Positions 1 through 8,537 of a stretch of DNA of 64,000 nucleotides are shown piece by piece. The notes below the pieces were generated by a model that ran no database searches, was not told the DNA's origin, and saw only the letters and a list, made by a program, of their open reading frames with translations. The first letter of the stretch is position 1. Each line of letters opens with the position of its first letter. The position numbers and the translations under genes are program-made. The stretch comes from Bacteroidia bacterium. Its GTDB lineage: Bacteria; Bacteroidota; Bacteroidia; Palsa-965. The stretch is taken from contig JALONL010000028.1 in assembly GCA_025454955.1 (NCBI GenBank), positions 45,996 through 109,995 on the forward strand, in the 5' to 3' direction.

Positions 1-192
1 TTTTCGGTTTTTCATAGAGTCACGCCTCGAAATTACGAAAAAAGCCGGATGCGATGATTTGGGTGTTTTGTAAGTGTGGTTATTAATTGAATTAATGCCT
101 CATTTGACTGGCTCTCGGGGTGCTTTGGCAAAGAGAGGAATTGATTGTGGCCGTTAGCACAACAGTTTAGATTTTGAACTAAACCAAAGGGG
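1..192. other. Non-coding left edge
   Basis: No convincing gene is seen here. Open frames on the minus strand run through the repeat sequences further right and do not look like protein. The stretch may be the far end of an intergenic region whose next gene lies outside the window. Confidence 0.4.
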
Positions 193-270
193 CCTTCGAC
201 AGGCTCAGGCACCCTTTGGGGTATTGTGTTAAAGCTCAAGGGACCCTGAGCTTGTCGAAGGGGCCCTTGA
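193..270. repeat. Inverted repeat of the CTTCGACAAGCTCAG type
   Basis: An 18-nt arm at 193-210 (core CCTTCGACAGGCTCAG) is nearly the reverse complement of 244-261, with an interior mismatch. A second short inverted pair (CTCAAGGG at 235-242, CCCTTGAG at 263-270) is nested with it. This motif is a common dispersed intergenic palindrome in Bacteroidota. It could fold into a hairpin downstream of the minus-strand hppD gene. Confidence 0.7.
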
Positions 271-302
271 GGCATAATGGATATCATTAGTGAATTTACA
301 AA

Positions 303-458
303 GTCGCTTCTCGACTCCGCTCGAAGTGACTTTTGTAAAGTCGTGTAGTGACTTCGAGCTGAGCCGTGTAGTGACATCGAGCGGAGCCCTGTAGTCACTT
401 CGAGCGGAGCCGTACAGTGACATCGAGCAGGAGCCCTGTAGTCACTTCGAGCGGAGCC
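303..458. repeat. 23-bp tandem repeat array ending at the hppD stop
   Basis: Five near-identical units with core GTAGTGACTTCGAGCGGAGC lie head to tail at 343-365, 366-388, 389-411, 412-435 (24 nt) and 436-458. Neighbouring units alternate CACTTCGAG and GACATCGAG. An inverted copy (CTCGACTCCGCTCGAAGTGAC) sits at 310-330, so the block can fold back on itself. The array stops about 10 nt before the hppD stop codon. Units abut with no spacers, so it is not CRISPR. The core is a known type of dispersed repeat in this phylum. Confidence 0.75.
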
Positions 459-467
459 GAGAAGAGA

Positions 468-1616
468 CTACAAAGTCCCCCGCAACATCTGCTCCCGCTC
501 AATCGACTCAAACAACGCCTTAAAATTACCCGCGCCAAACCCCTTCGCTCCCATACGCTGTATAATCTCATAAAACAGCGTAGGACGATCTTCCACGGGC
601 TTGGTAAAAATCTGCAGCAGGTAGCCGTCTTCATCGCAGTCGATGAGGATGCCGAGTTTTTGCAATACTTCGAGATCTTCTTTAATGGCACCCACGCGCT
701 GCGGGATTTCGTCGTAGTAGGCTTGCGGGGGAGCCGAGAGGAACTCGACCCCGCGCGAACGGAGGGCAGTTACAGTGCGGATGATATCGTCGGTGGCCAC
801 GGCTATGTGCTGTACGCCGGAACCTTCGTAGAAATCGAGGTATTCTTCAATCTGCGAACGTTTCTTGCCTTCGGCGGGCTCGTTGATGGGGAATTTGATG
901 CGGCCGTTTCCGTTCGACATTACCTTCGACATAAGCGCCGAGTATTCGGTGTGAATTTGCTTGTCGTCGAACGTGAGGAAGTTTACAAAGCCCATCACGT
1001 CTTCGTACCATTTCACCCAGGTATTCATTTCGCCCCAGCCTACATTGCCAACCATGTGGTCGATAAATTTCAGACCCACGGGTGCGGGATTGTAGTCCGA
1101 TTCCCATTTCTTGAAACCGGGCAGGAATATTCCTTTGTAGTTTTTGCGTTCTACAAACATGTGTACGGTTTCGCCGTAGGTGTATATGCCTGCGCGTACG
1201 GTTTCGCCGTTTTCGTCTTTCTCCACGGTGGGTTCCATGAAGGGTTTTGCGCCGCGTTTCACGGTTTCTTCAAACGATTTGCGGGCATCATCCACCCAGA
1301 GCGCAATTACTTTTACCCCGTCGCCGTGCTTTTTAATATGTTCGGCTATGGGCGAATTGCTGTTGAGCGGGGTGGTGAGTACAAGGCGGATTTTATCCTG
1401 CGCCAGCACGTATGAGGCGCGGTCGCGCACACCTGTTTCCAGACCGGCATAAGCGAGCGACTGGAAGCCGAAGGCTGTTTTGTAATAGTGGGCAGCCTGT
1501 TTGGCATTGCCCACATAAAATTCTACATAATCGGTACCCAGGAGCGGGAGAAAGTCTTGTGCGCCCTCGAAGATTTTTTCGAGACCGTATTCTACGTTTT
1601 TGAGTTCGGTTGACAT
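468..1616 (-). CDS. hppD: 4-hydroxyphenylpyruvate dioxygenase
   Basis: This Fe(II) dioxygenase converts 4-hydroxyphenylpyruvate to homogentisate, the second step of tyrosine breakdown, in the cytoplasm. The 382-residue protein has two vicinal-oxygen-chelate halves. The expected metal ligands sit in DHMVGNV (first His), GVQHIAVAT (second His) and LFYEIIQR (Glu). The C-terminus GAKGFGAGNFKALFESIE is the family signature that closes the active site. Length is normal. The next gene upstream on the same strand is hmgA, the following step of the pathway, 140 bp away. The downstream side runs straight into a tandem repeat array. Confidence 0.96.
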   Translation of the reverse strand: MSTELKNVEYGLEKIFEGAQDFLPLLGTDYVEFYVGNAKQAAHYYKTAFGFQSLAYAGLETGVRDRASYVLAQDKIRLVLTTPLNSNSPIAEHIKKHGDGVKVIALWVDDARKSFEETVKRGAKPFMEPTVEKDENGETVRAGIYTYGETVHMFVERKNYKGIFLPGFKKWESDYNPAPVGLKFIDHMVGNVGWGEMNTWVKWYEDVMGFVNFLTFDDKQIHTEYSALMSKVMSNGNGRIKFPINEPAEGKKRSQIEEYLDFYEGSGVQHIAVATDDIIRTVTALRSRGVEFLSAPPQAYYDEIPQRVGAIKEDLEVLQKLGILIDCDEDGYLLQIFTKPVEDRPTLFYEIIQRMGAKGFGAGNFKALFESIEREQMLRGTL

Positions 1617-1734
1617 GATGCTTTTCTTTTTATGGTGTAATGAAGTGTATGGGCTGTGGGTTTGGAAACACAGCCGTTATGACCACATGGCCATCATGTG
1701 CGGACGAATAATGCAGCGCAGCGACATATCCTTA

Positions 1735-1742
1735 CAAAGATA
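1735..1742 (-). promoter_or_regulatory. Possible -7 box for hppD
   Basis: Read on the minus strand this is TATCTTTG, an exact match to the Bacteroidota -7 consensus TAnnTTTG, lying between hmgA and hppD. No good TTG -33 box sits at the usual spacing, and the implied leader would be about 110 nt, so support is partial. Confidence 0.3.
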
Positions 1743-1756
1743 AGGAATAGCGGCTT

Positions 1757-2914
1757 TTATTCGGTCCATGATTTATAGTAAACGCCGTCGTCAATGGCCA
1801 TAGCCGCTTCGGTTACCTGCAGGGGGCGGAAAGTATCGACCATAACGGCCAGTTCGGCGGTTTCTTTCTGTCCAATGCTGCGTTCCATGGCTCCGGGTGC
1901 GGGGCCATGCGGAATGCCTTTGGGATGCAGGGTAATGTGGCCCTGCTCAATATTGTTGCGGCTCATGAAATCGCCGTCCACGTAGTACAGCACTTCATCG
2001 CTGTCGATATTGCTGTGGTTGTAGGGCGCGGGAATGGCCTGTGGGTGGTAATCGTAAAGACGCGGGCAAAACGAGCACACCACGAAAGCGGCTGTTTCGA
2101 AGGTTTGATGCACCGGCGGCGGCTGATGCACACGGCCCGTGAGCGGCTCGAAATTGTGTATGGAAAAGCCCCAGGGGAAATTGTAGCCGTCCCAGCCCAC
2201 CACGTCAAACGGGTGTGTGGCATATACAATTTCATGCAACAGACCTTCTTTTTTGATTTTCACCACAAAGTCGCCTTTTTCGTCGTGGGTCTCCAGTTCG
2301 GTGGGCAGTTTGTAATCGCGTTCACAGAAGGGCGAATGCTCCAGCAACTGGCCCGACGAACTTTTATAGCGGCGCGGAGTGAAGAACGGGTGCGGGCTTT
2401 CCACATACAGCAGGCGGTTGTCTTGGGTGTCGAAGTCAATCTGGTAAATCATGCCGCGCGGAATAATGAGGTAATCGCCGTATTCAAACTGAATATTACC
2501 CATGAATGTGCGCAGCGTGCCCGTGCCGCGGTGTACAAACAGCATTTCGTCGGCATCGGCATTTTTGTAGAAATAGTTGCGCAGCGATTTGCGCGGGGCG
2601 GCAAGGCCGAGGATGCAGTCGCTGTTTACCAGAAGATCGGTGCGGCTGTCGAGGAAATCGTCTTTGGGCGCTACCTGAAAGCCTTTCAGCAGCAAGGGTT
2701 TAATGTTTTTAGCCACGGCAATTTTCGGGCTCACGTCTTTCGAACTCAGAATTTCCTTGATCTGAGTGGGTCGGTGTGTATGGTAGAGCAGGGAAGAGTG
2801 GTTGTTAAAACCCTCCGTGCCGAAAAGCTGTTCGTAATAATGACGGCCATTGGGCTGCTGAAAAACGGTATGACGTTTTTGCGGAAACGAGCCGAGACGG
2901 TGATAAATAGGCAT
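1757..2914 (-). CDS. hmgA: Homogentisate 1,2-dioxygenase
   Basis: Opens the ring of homogentisate to maleylacetoacetate, following HppD in tyrosine degradation. The 385-residue protein is a cupin-type iron dioxygenase. Likely ligands are in NHSNIDSDEVLYY (His and Glu) and in GIPHGPAPGA (His). I chose ATG at 2914 (MPIYHRLGSF) over an in-frame start 17 codons upstream, because the extension overlaps a strong promoter match and is not family-like. Fumarylacetoacetase, the last pathway enzyme, is not in the window. Confidence 0.94.
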   Translation of the reverse strand: MPIYHRLGSFPQKRHTVFQQPNGRHYYEQLFGTEGFNNHSSLLYHTHRPTQIKEILSSKDVSPKIAVAKNIKPLLLKGFQVAPKDDFLDSRTDLLVNSDCILGLAAPRKSLRNYFYKNADADEMLFVHRGTGTLRTFMGNIQFEYGDYLIIPRGMIYQIDFDTQDNRLLYVESPHPFFTPRRYKSSSGQLLEHSPFCERDYKLPTELETHDEKGDFVVKIKKEGLLHEIVYATHPFDVVGWDGYNFPWGFSIHNFEPLTGRVHQPPPVHQTFETAAFVVCSFCPRLYDYHPQAIPAPYNHSNIDSDEVLYYVDGDFMSRNNIEQGHITLHPKGIPHGPAPGAMERSIGQKETAELAVMVDTFRPLQVTEAAMAIDDGVYYKSWTE

Positions 2915-2934
2915 AGTGCTTGAGTTAAGAGTGT

Positions 2935-2965
2935 CAAAACTAACCCTTGACCACGGGGCGAACAA
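2935..2965 (-). promoter_or_regulatory. Bacteroidota-type promoter of hmgA
   Basis: Reading the minus strand, TTG (2965-2963) is followed after 20 nt by TAGTTTTG (2942-2935), matching TTG-N19-21-TAnnTTTG. Transcription would begin about 15 nt before the chosen hmgA ATG. Confidence 0.55.
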
Positions 2966-2997
2966 TGACAGATGTCATTCCCGAACACCAATTGCCG

Positions 2998-3687
2998 TTA
3001 GTTCTTAAAACCCAGCAAAAACGTGTAAATAATCACATCCTGTACAAAATGCAGTGCCCAGGCAATGCCCAGTCCGTTGGTTTCGGTGGTTGCTTTTGAG
3101 GATACGTAGCCCAGAATTCCAGCCATACACATACCCAACGGTCCGCCCGGATTGCCACCCCAATGCGCCGCCCCAAAAAGGAAAGCTGATACCAGCCATA
3201 CCGTAGAAGGAGTGAACAAATTGCCCAATGCACCTATTACCCCAAACCGGTAAATGAGCTCTTCACTCAGCGAATTGGAAAGCGAAAAAAGCACTATCCA
3301 AACCAGCATTTCCGCATGAAATCCACCGGCGTTTTGCCCTTTAGTGAAGTACATAAAAGCGATTGTAGCCGCACTAATCACCCCAAGCAGGCTTAGAAAT
3401 TCATTTTTCCAGCTTTTTTCACCCCCGATACCTACTAAACTTAATTTCTCTGCTTTTACATTGATATTGCCCGCACGAAGGTATTTCACAGAGGCTGGAT
3501 TAAGTTTAAGAGTACACCACACAACCGCCAACGCTAAGAGCAGGCCGGTTGTCTGATAAATCAGGATACGGTTTATTTCGGGGTTTTGATGCAGGTGCAA
3601 TTCTGCGCGTCCGCTCAGGTACATCAGAAAATAAAGCAGCGCGGTTACTCCGGCGCCGGCCAGCAACGTAATAATTAGTCTCCACAT
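2998..3687 (-). CDS. CPBP family intramembrane metalloprotease
   Basis: A 229-residue integral membrane protein of the CPBP/CAAX-protease (Abi) family, putative glutamic-type intramembrane proteases. The three family motifs are visible: EELIYR (EExxxR), FGAAH (FxxxH) and HFVQD (HxxxD/N). Several hydrophobic spans surround them, starting with one at the N-terminus. In bacteria such proteins are linked to prenyl-protein processing, bacteriocin self-immunity or membrane-anchored regulator cleavage; the substrate here is unknown. Neighbours on either side are unrelated, so it looks like a single-gene unit. Confidence 0.88.
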   Translation of the reverse strand: MWRLIITLLAGAGVTALLYFLMYLSGRAELHLHQNPEINRILIYQTTGLLLALAVVWCTLKLNPASVKYLRAGNINVKAEKLSLVGIGGEKSWKNEFLSLLGVISAATIAFMYFTKGQNAGGFHAEMLVWIVLFSLSNSLSEELIYRFGVIGALGNLFTPSTVWLVSAFLFGAAHWGGNPGGPLGMCMAGILGYVSSKATTETNGLGIAWALHFVQDVIIYTFLLGFKN

Positions 3688-3918
3688 GCTGCAAAGATGC
3701 AGCGCATTGTTTTTTTATGTTCTTGATGTTTGGTAAGTAATTGAATTTGCAGTGGCTGCCATTTTCTGCGGTTTTGTTTTAGATTTTAATGTGTAAAGAG
3801 GAGTATGATTTTTTTCGGGCACGGAAGATTGAAGCTGATTTAGCATTATCTGTGCTTAATTTCTTATTGATATGCCGGGTTTTCTGTCTGACGCATTGTA
3901 AAACACATTCGCAATATT

Positions 3919-4830
3919 TTAGCCCCCTGATGAATGTTTTTCTTCCACAATCTTCACCTCACACGGATAAGGTGAAGAAATAATTACGGTAAAAAATTGC
4001 CCACTCACGCCCACGGGAAGATCGAATGAAACTTGTCCGCTTGTAATAGTCCCGATTACAGTGGGGTAAGCCTGTAATTGACCGTCAATAATTATGGCTA
4101 TCGATTTTCCTACATTCCGTTCCGTCATTTCCTCCCAGAGTGAAGTGTAGGCCGGGTTTAGCTGAAACTCTATTCTTTCTGAGCGTCCTCCGGAATTTTC
4201 TGCTTCCGCGCCTGTAATTTGTGGGTGTATGGATGCTTTCCATACCGTACTTATTGCTACCACGTCAACCAAACCTGCATCAGTGAGTGATGGGCTGAAC
4301 ATGGTCCTTACCGGCGGCATAAAGCCAAATTGTTTCAGCGAGTCGTTCAGCATTTTGCCTAAAAGTGCAGTGTCCTTTTTGTTTGCAAAACCCAGCAGCG
4401 GATATGGCCCTGTGCCATACACATCCTGCGGCTGGTAGGGTTGCATGATTGAAAACAGGCGTTGCAAAAAAGTCTTCAGCGTATCATTCGTATCATAATC
4501 CGACATGAAATTGGCTATAAAACTCACGCCCGGATACGTTTCACTTAACGTAAGCTGACCGGGTTTTTGCAGGTATTCGCGCAGGAGTTGCCGGTTTATG
4601 CGTTCGGTTTCGTGGGCCGGGAGTTCGAGGATGATGTGGTTTTTGTCGGAAATGCGCGAGTTGATAATCTTGCAGTTGAGTTTGTTTAAACGCGCAAGCA
4701 GGGCATTGTATGCGGCCTGGGTTTGTTCGGCAGTGCCGGTGGTTTCGAGTGTGTAGGCGGAGGTGCCTTGGGAGGCTGGAGCGCTACAGCTAAGGACAAG
4801 TAAGAAGAGGAAGAAGAATAGGTTTTTCAT
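3919..4830 (-). CDS. SecD P1-like lipoprotein
   Basis: A 303-residue predicted lipoprotein: hydrophobic leader followed by lipobox LVLSC near residue 15. The C-terminal part (about residues 225-300) has the pattern of the SecD/SecDF periplasmic P1 'head' region: TERNVGKSIAIIIDGQLQAYP followed by an ITSGQVSFDLP strand, like the TxxNVGKxLAIVLDGxVxSAP stretch of SecD. The N-terminal part (residues 25-90) resembles the P1 base domain. The membrane domain of SecD is absent. It may be an exported chaperone-like protein derived from SecD. Function is inferred from this resemblance only. Confidence 0.7.
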   Translation of the reverse strand: MKNLFFFLFLLVLSCSAPASQGTSAYTLETTGTAEQTQAAYNALLARLNKLNCKIINSRISDKNHIILELPAHETERINRQLLREYLQKPGQLTLSETYPGVSFIANFMSDYDTNDTLKTFLQRLFSIMQPYQPQDVYGTGPYPLLGFANKKDTALLGKMLNDSLKQFGFMPPVRTMFSPSLTDAGLVDVVAISTVWKASIHPQITGAEAENSGGRSERIEFQLNPAYTSLWEEMTERNVGKSIAIIIDGQLQAYPTVIGTITSGQVSFDLPVGVSGQFFTVIISSPYPCEVKIVEEKHSSGG

Positions 4831-4909
4831 GTGTTGGGATTAATTGTTTTGAATAGTTTAGTTCTGGCAATCATATTTACCTGTTGAAATATCTCAAGCC
4901 GGAAATCTG

Positions 4910-5881
4910 TCATTGAGATTCACTTATTCCTTTTGCTGAGATATATTGGGTTAATTCTTCGGGTGTTAAAACAGTATCATATTCACTTTTTACTTTGCCG
5001 AGTTTACAATCTTCTGTAATTAATTTCAAAAAACTGCTAAAATCTGAGTTTTCATTTGCCAATCGGTTTACAGTATCCCAATCAATTTCCTGATTTATTT
5101 TTGAAGGGAATAGAATTTCGCTTTCAAAAATATTTTCTGCATTCAATTTTATAATGCCAATTCCAAAAGCATTGTTAAGTCGTCTTAATTCATCTTTAAA
5201 GGTAGGATCGTCATCAATATTTAAGGTGGCCAGATAACCTTCATTTGCCCAGCTTGAATTGGAAACAGCCTGAAAATAAGATTGCCGCAGGTTGGCAAAA
5301 TCCAGCGAAATCTTTAGCTCGAATGAAAATAATTTTATTGAAGTAATTGAAAGATGATTCTGTATTTCAAGGGTTTCAGAAGTATAATCCCTGAACGGAA
5401 AATATACTCCGACAATGTCAGGATGTAACCACTCATTTTTTCCTTTAGTGGCTTTGGCTGTTTTTTCGTGAAAAACAGTTTTTAAATTTGCTTTAAAATG
5501 GCTTTCGCCATAGCAATATGCCACAAGTAATGGATGAAGATCTCTTTCGTTGAACTTCTTCTTTTCCGTTTTTTCTTTTTTGGCAAGTTCAGAATCTTTC
5601 TGTCTCTTAATTTTTTCTAAATCAACCTGGTCGGCCAGCTTTCTCAGAAAGAACTGAGCCGGGCGCGAGCTTGTTTGAATAACCAATGATTTCTCGCCCT
5701 TGTTGTTTATATCGGTGTAACAATAAGCTGCAATGGTTGCCCAGGGTGTTTTGCCCGAAGTAGAAAAGTCGCCAAGCAGTTTTAGTTCATTCGCTTTGTC
5801 CCAGATTTCTTTTGCAGAAAGCGGAGTGCCAACTCTCACTATTGTCTTTTCAATTACATCCCAAAAAGTTGTTTTTGCCAT
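4910..5881 (-). CDS. HARE-HTH protein with PD-(D/E)XK-like nuclease domain
   Basis: A 323-residue protein. Residues about 5-75 fit a HARE-HTH winged helix (FWDVIEKTIVRVGTPLSAKEIW ... GKTPWATIAAYCYTDI), a fold shared by ASXL proteins and several restriction/modification proteins. A charged lysine-rich linker follows (residues 90-115). The C-terminal half has HPDIVGVYF and then FSFELKISLD, which fits the D...ExK arrangement of PD-(D/E)XK nucleases. It resembles COG2958-type proteins of unknown role. No methyltransferase or other restriction gene is adjacent. A DNA-binding or DNA-cleaving role is plausible but unproven. Confidence 0.7.
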   Translation of the reverse strand: MAKTTFWDVIEKTIVRVGTPLSAKEIWDKANELKLLGDFSTSGKTPWATIAAYCYTDINNKGEKSLVIQTSSRPAQFFLRKLADQVDLEKIKRQKDSELAKKEKTEKKKFNERDLHPLLVAYCYGESHFKANLKTVFHEKTAKATKGKNEWLHPDIVGVYFPFRDYTSETLEIQNHLSITSIKLFSFELKISLDFANLRQSYFQAVSNSSWANEGYLATLNIDDDPTFKDELRRLNNAFGIGIIKLNAENIFESEILFPSKINQEIDWDTVNRLANENSDFSSFLKLITEDCKLGKVKSEYDTVLTPEELTQYISAKGISESQ

Positions 5882-6024
5882 TTGTATGTTGTTCTGATGC
5901 AGGGGTGATGATAAATAACAATAATTTTTGCTTGCTGAAGTTTAAATCAGGATGCACGAAATTAATGATGATGAACATGCTAAATATAAATATAAAACAT
6001 CACCCATTGATGGCATAAGATTCC

Positions 6025-6120
6025 GCACACAGGCAGAAAAATAATCTGGACTAATACCCCTCGGAGGTCTCCGAAGACCTCCGAGGGGTCTGCGAGTTTT
6101 TTATTTTTCTGCCTGTGTGC
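6025..6120. repeat. Nested palindrome, copy A
   Basis: Two inverted repeats share one centre. The outer arms are a perfect 20-bp pair (6025-6044 and 6101-6120, GCACACAGGCAGAAAAATAA). The inner arms are a perfect 14-bp pair (6057-6070 and 6075-6088) around the loop CCGA, with core CCTCGGAGGTCT. It lies downstream of trhO and upstream of the HARE-HTH gene, both on the minus strand, and could act as a transcription terminator. A related element occurs at 61834-61931 with different outer arms. Confidence 0.85.
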
Positions 6121-6240
6121 TGCGTAAATGCCTCGAGCCAACAGTTTACAAAATGTCTGAGAAAAAACCGGTTCATCACAAACCTCAAAAACGAATTTTA
6201 AACGGGCACTTAAAAGTCCAATAAACAATCGAAAAAAAAA

Positions 6241-7284
6241 CTACTCCCCCCGCTTCAACCCAATAGCCGGCCGCAACCGGCTATGATACAACGAAGCCGC
6301 CCCCACCGTCTTCCCCTCTGCACGCAACCGCGCCCGTTCCTCATCCGGCAACTTAATCCAGTCCCGGCATTCGTCGCTGCAGCAGTGCTCCATTTTTTGT
6401 GCGCAGGCATCGCACTGTATAAACAGCACGTGACAATCGGTATTGGCGCAGTTTACGTGTGTGTCGCATACGGCGTCGCATTGGTGGCACCGGGCAATTA
6501 CATCGTGCGTAATACGTTCGCCGAGACGTTCGTCGAACACGAAATTTTTGCCAATGAATTTCGACGGCAGCTGCTGTGTTTTTACCTGCCGCGCATACTC
6601 GATAATGCCGCCGTGAAGCTGGTTCACATCTTTGTACCCGTGATGCCGCAGCCACGCGCTGGCTTTCTCGCAGCGTATGCCGCCCGTGCAGTACATGAGC
6701 ACCTTGCGTTCTTTGTCCTCGCCCAGCAGGTCGAGTACTTCGTTAAGTTCTTCCTTAAACGTATCGGCTTTGGGCAGTATGGCGTTTTCGAAATGGCCTA
6801 CTTCGCTTTCGTAGTGGTTGCGCATGTCAACCACCACCACGCCGGGCGTTTCCAAGGCGGTGTTAAATTCCTGCGCGCTCAGGTGAGTGCCGACGTTGGT
6901 TACATCAAATGCATCGTCGGGCAGGCCGTCGGCCACAATTTTGGTCTTTACCTTTATCTGCAGGCGGAAGAACGATTTTCCGTCGTCTTCCACGGCAATT
7001 TTAAACGGCACGTCTTTAAACTCGGCGTGGCTGTCGATCACCTGGCGGAATTGCTCAAAATGGTGTTCGGGCACACTGAGTTGCGCGTTTATGCCTTCGC
7101 GGGCAATATATATGCGGCCGAATACGCCCAATGCCTCCCACTCGCGCCAGAGGGTGTGGCGCATTTTCTCGGGGCGGTCGATAATTACATAGCGGTAAAA
7201 CGAAAGCGTAACACGGCGAAACGTTTCTGCGGCCAGACGTTCGCGCATTTCCTGCCGGTTTACACGGTTATAAAGCGAAGGCAT
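6241..7284 (-). CDS. trhO: tRNA uridine(34) hydroxylase (rhodanese-like)
   Basis: A 347-residue TrhO/YceA family protein, which hydroxylates U34 of tRNAs on the way to 5-methoxy- or carboxymethoxyuridine. An N-terminal acylphosphatase-like domain (YIAREGINAQLSVP) is followed by a rhodanese domain with active-site Cys in MYCTGGIRCEKASAWL, and then a C-terminal Cys-rich region (CHQCDAVCDTH ... CDACAQ) as in family members. ATG at 7284 (MPSLYNRVN) was chosen; a start 19 codons upstream adds residues not seen in the family. Nearest neighbour upstream is the divergent threonine dehydrogenase. Confidence 0.93.
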   Translation of the reverse strand: MPSLYNRVNRQEMRERLAAETFRRVTLSFYRYVIIDRPEKMRHTLWREWEALGVFGRIYIAREGINAQLSVPEHHFEQFRQVIDSHAEFKDVPFKIAVEDDGKSFFRLQIKVKTKIVADGLPDDAFDVTNVGTHLSAQEFNTALETPGVVVVDMRNHYESEVGHFENAILPKADTFKEELNEVLDLLGEDKERKVLMYCTGGIRCEKASAWLRHHGYKDVNQLHGGIIEYARQVKTQQLPSKFIGKNFVFDERLGERITHDVIARCHQCDAVCDTHVNCANTDCHVLFIQCDACAQKMEHCCSDECRDWIKLPDEERARLRAEGKTVGAASLYHSRLRPAIGLKRGE

Positions 7285-7368
7285 AATTTTAATTTCCTGA
7301 AAAACCCGGCAAAGGTAGCCAATAGGGCCGGGCGTGCCCACTGATTTTTGTCAGATTTCGTTTTGGGA

Positions 7369-7398
7369 TTTGCCATATCGCACCTATTGTTACCTTTA
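7369..7398 (+). promoter_or_regulatory. Possible promoter of the threonine dehydrogenase gene
   Basis: TTTG at 7369-7372 and TACCTTTA at 7391-7398 are 18 nt apart, close to the Bacteroidota pattern TTTG-N19-TAnnTTTG. Transcription would start just before the ATG at 7418. Confidence 0.35.
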
Positions 7399-7417
7399 TG
7401 CGCTACATTTTCCCGCT

Positions 7418-8377
7418 ATGGAAACGGATACTATTCTTGTAATTGGCTCCTCGGGACAGATCGGCACCGAGCTGGTGGCCGAACTGCGCACCCGATACGG
7501 CCGCGACCGTGTAATTGCCTCCGACATTAAACCCGCCACCCCCGAGCAACTCAGCGAAGGCCCCTACGAAGTAATAGACGCACTCAACCGCGACCAGATC
7601 TTCGAAGTGGTAAAAAAATACGGCGTCAACCAGGTTTACCTCCTGGCCGCCCTGCTCTCGGCCACGGCCGAGAAGAACCCCATGTTTGCCTGGAAGCTGA
7701 ACATGGAAAGCCTCTTCCACATCCTCGAAATGGCCCGCGAAGGCCATATCCGCAAAATATACTGGCCCAGCTCCATCGCCGTTTTCGGTCTCACCACCCC
7801 GCGCGACAATACCCCACAGTTTACCGTAATCGAGCCCGGTACTGTATATGGTATAAGCAAACAGGCCGGCGAACGCTGGTGCGAATGGTATCATAATAAA
7901 TACGGTGTGGATGTGCGCAGCATCCGTTACCCCGGACTTATCGGCTGGAAATCGGCCCCCGGCGGCGGTACCACCGATTATGCCGTGCACATTTACCACG
8001 AAGCACTGGCCAATAACAGTTACAACTGCTTTTTGGCAGAAAACACCACCCTGCCCATGATGTATATGCCCGACGCCATACGGGCCACCATCGAAATTAT
8101 GACCGCCCCGGCCGAACAAATCAGGTACCGTGGTGGTTATAATATTGCCGGAATGAGTTTTTCGCCCAAAGAAATTGCGATGGCCATTAAAAAGCACCAG
8201 CCCGACTTTACCATTACCTACCAGCCTGATTTCCGCCAGGCCATTGCCGACTCGTGGCCCAGAAGCATCGACGACGCTGTGGCCCGCGAGCATTGGGGCT
8301 GGAAACCGCAATTCGATCTCGACCGGATGACCGAAGAGATGTTGGTAAACCTGAAAAAAGTTAACAATCTGGTGTAA
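7418..8377 (+). CDS. NAD-dependent epimerase/dehydratase family protein, probable L-threonine 3-dehydrogenase
   Basis: A 319-residue extended short-chain dehydrogenase. It has the NAD-binding GSSGQIG motif near residue 10, and the YxxxK catalytic pair in VYGISKQAGERW. The central and C-terminal sequence (YPGLIGWKSAPGGGTTDYAV; SIDDAVAREHWGWKPQFDLD) fits the SDR-type L-threonine 3-dehydrogenases of Bacteroidota, which oxidise threonine to 2-amino-3-ketobutyrate. ATG at 7418 follows a promoter-like sequence. A UDP-sugar epimerase is the main alternative but the C-terminal signature argues against it. The gene stands alone, divergent from trhO. Confidence 0.85.
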   Translation: METDTILVIGSSGQIGTELVAELRTRYGRDRVIASDIKPATPEQLSEGPYEVIDALNRDQIFEVVKKYGVNQVYLLAALLSATAEKNPMFAWKLNMESLFHILEMAREGHIRKIYWPSSIAVFGLTTPRDNTPQFTVIEPGTVYGISKQAGERWCEWYHNKYGVDVRSIRYPGLIGWKSAPGGGTTDYAVHIYHEALANNSYNCFLAENTTLPMMYMPDAIRATIEIMTAPAEQIRYRGGYNIAGMSFSPKEIAMAIKKHQPDFTITYQPDFRQAIADSWPRSIDDAVAREHWGWKPQFDLDRMTEEMLVNLKKVNNLV

Positions 8378-8537
8378 CCCGGCCCGCAGCATTGCCGTAA
8401 AAATTGCTGTAAACGAACCGGAATACCTGTTTTTCGTCGAAGAAAAACGCCAATTTATCTAAATCTAAAACGCAATCTCGGAACTATTGTATAGTTTGGA
8501 GATCGCTACGATGAAAACCGCTACAGTTACATACAGG

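Noticed and set aside
343..458. CRISPR array
   Set aside because: Units are 23 bp and abut directly with no spacers.
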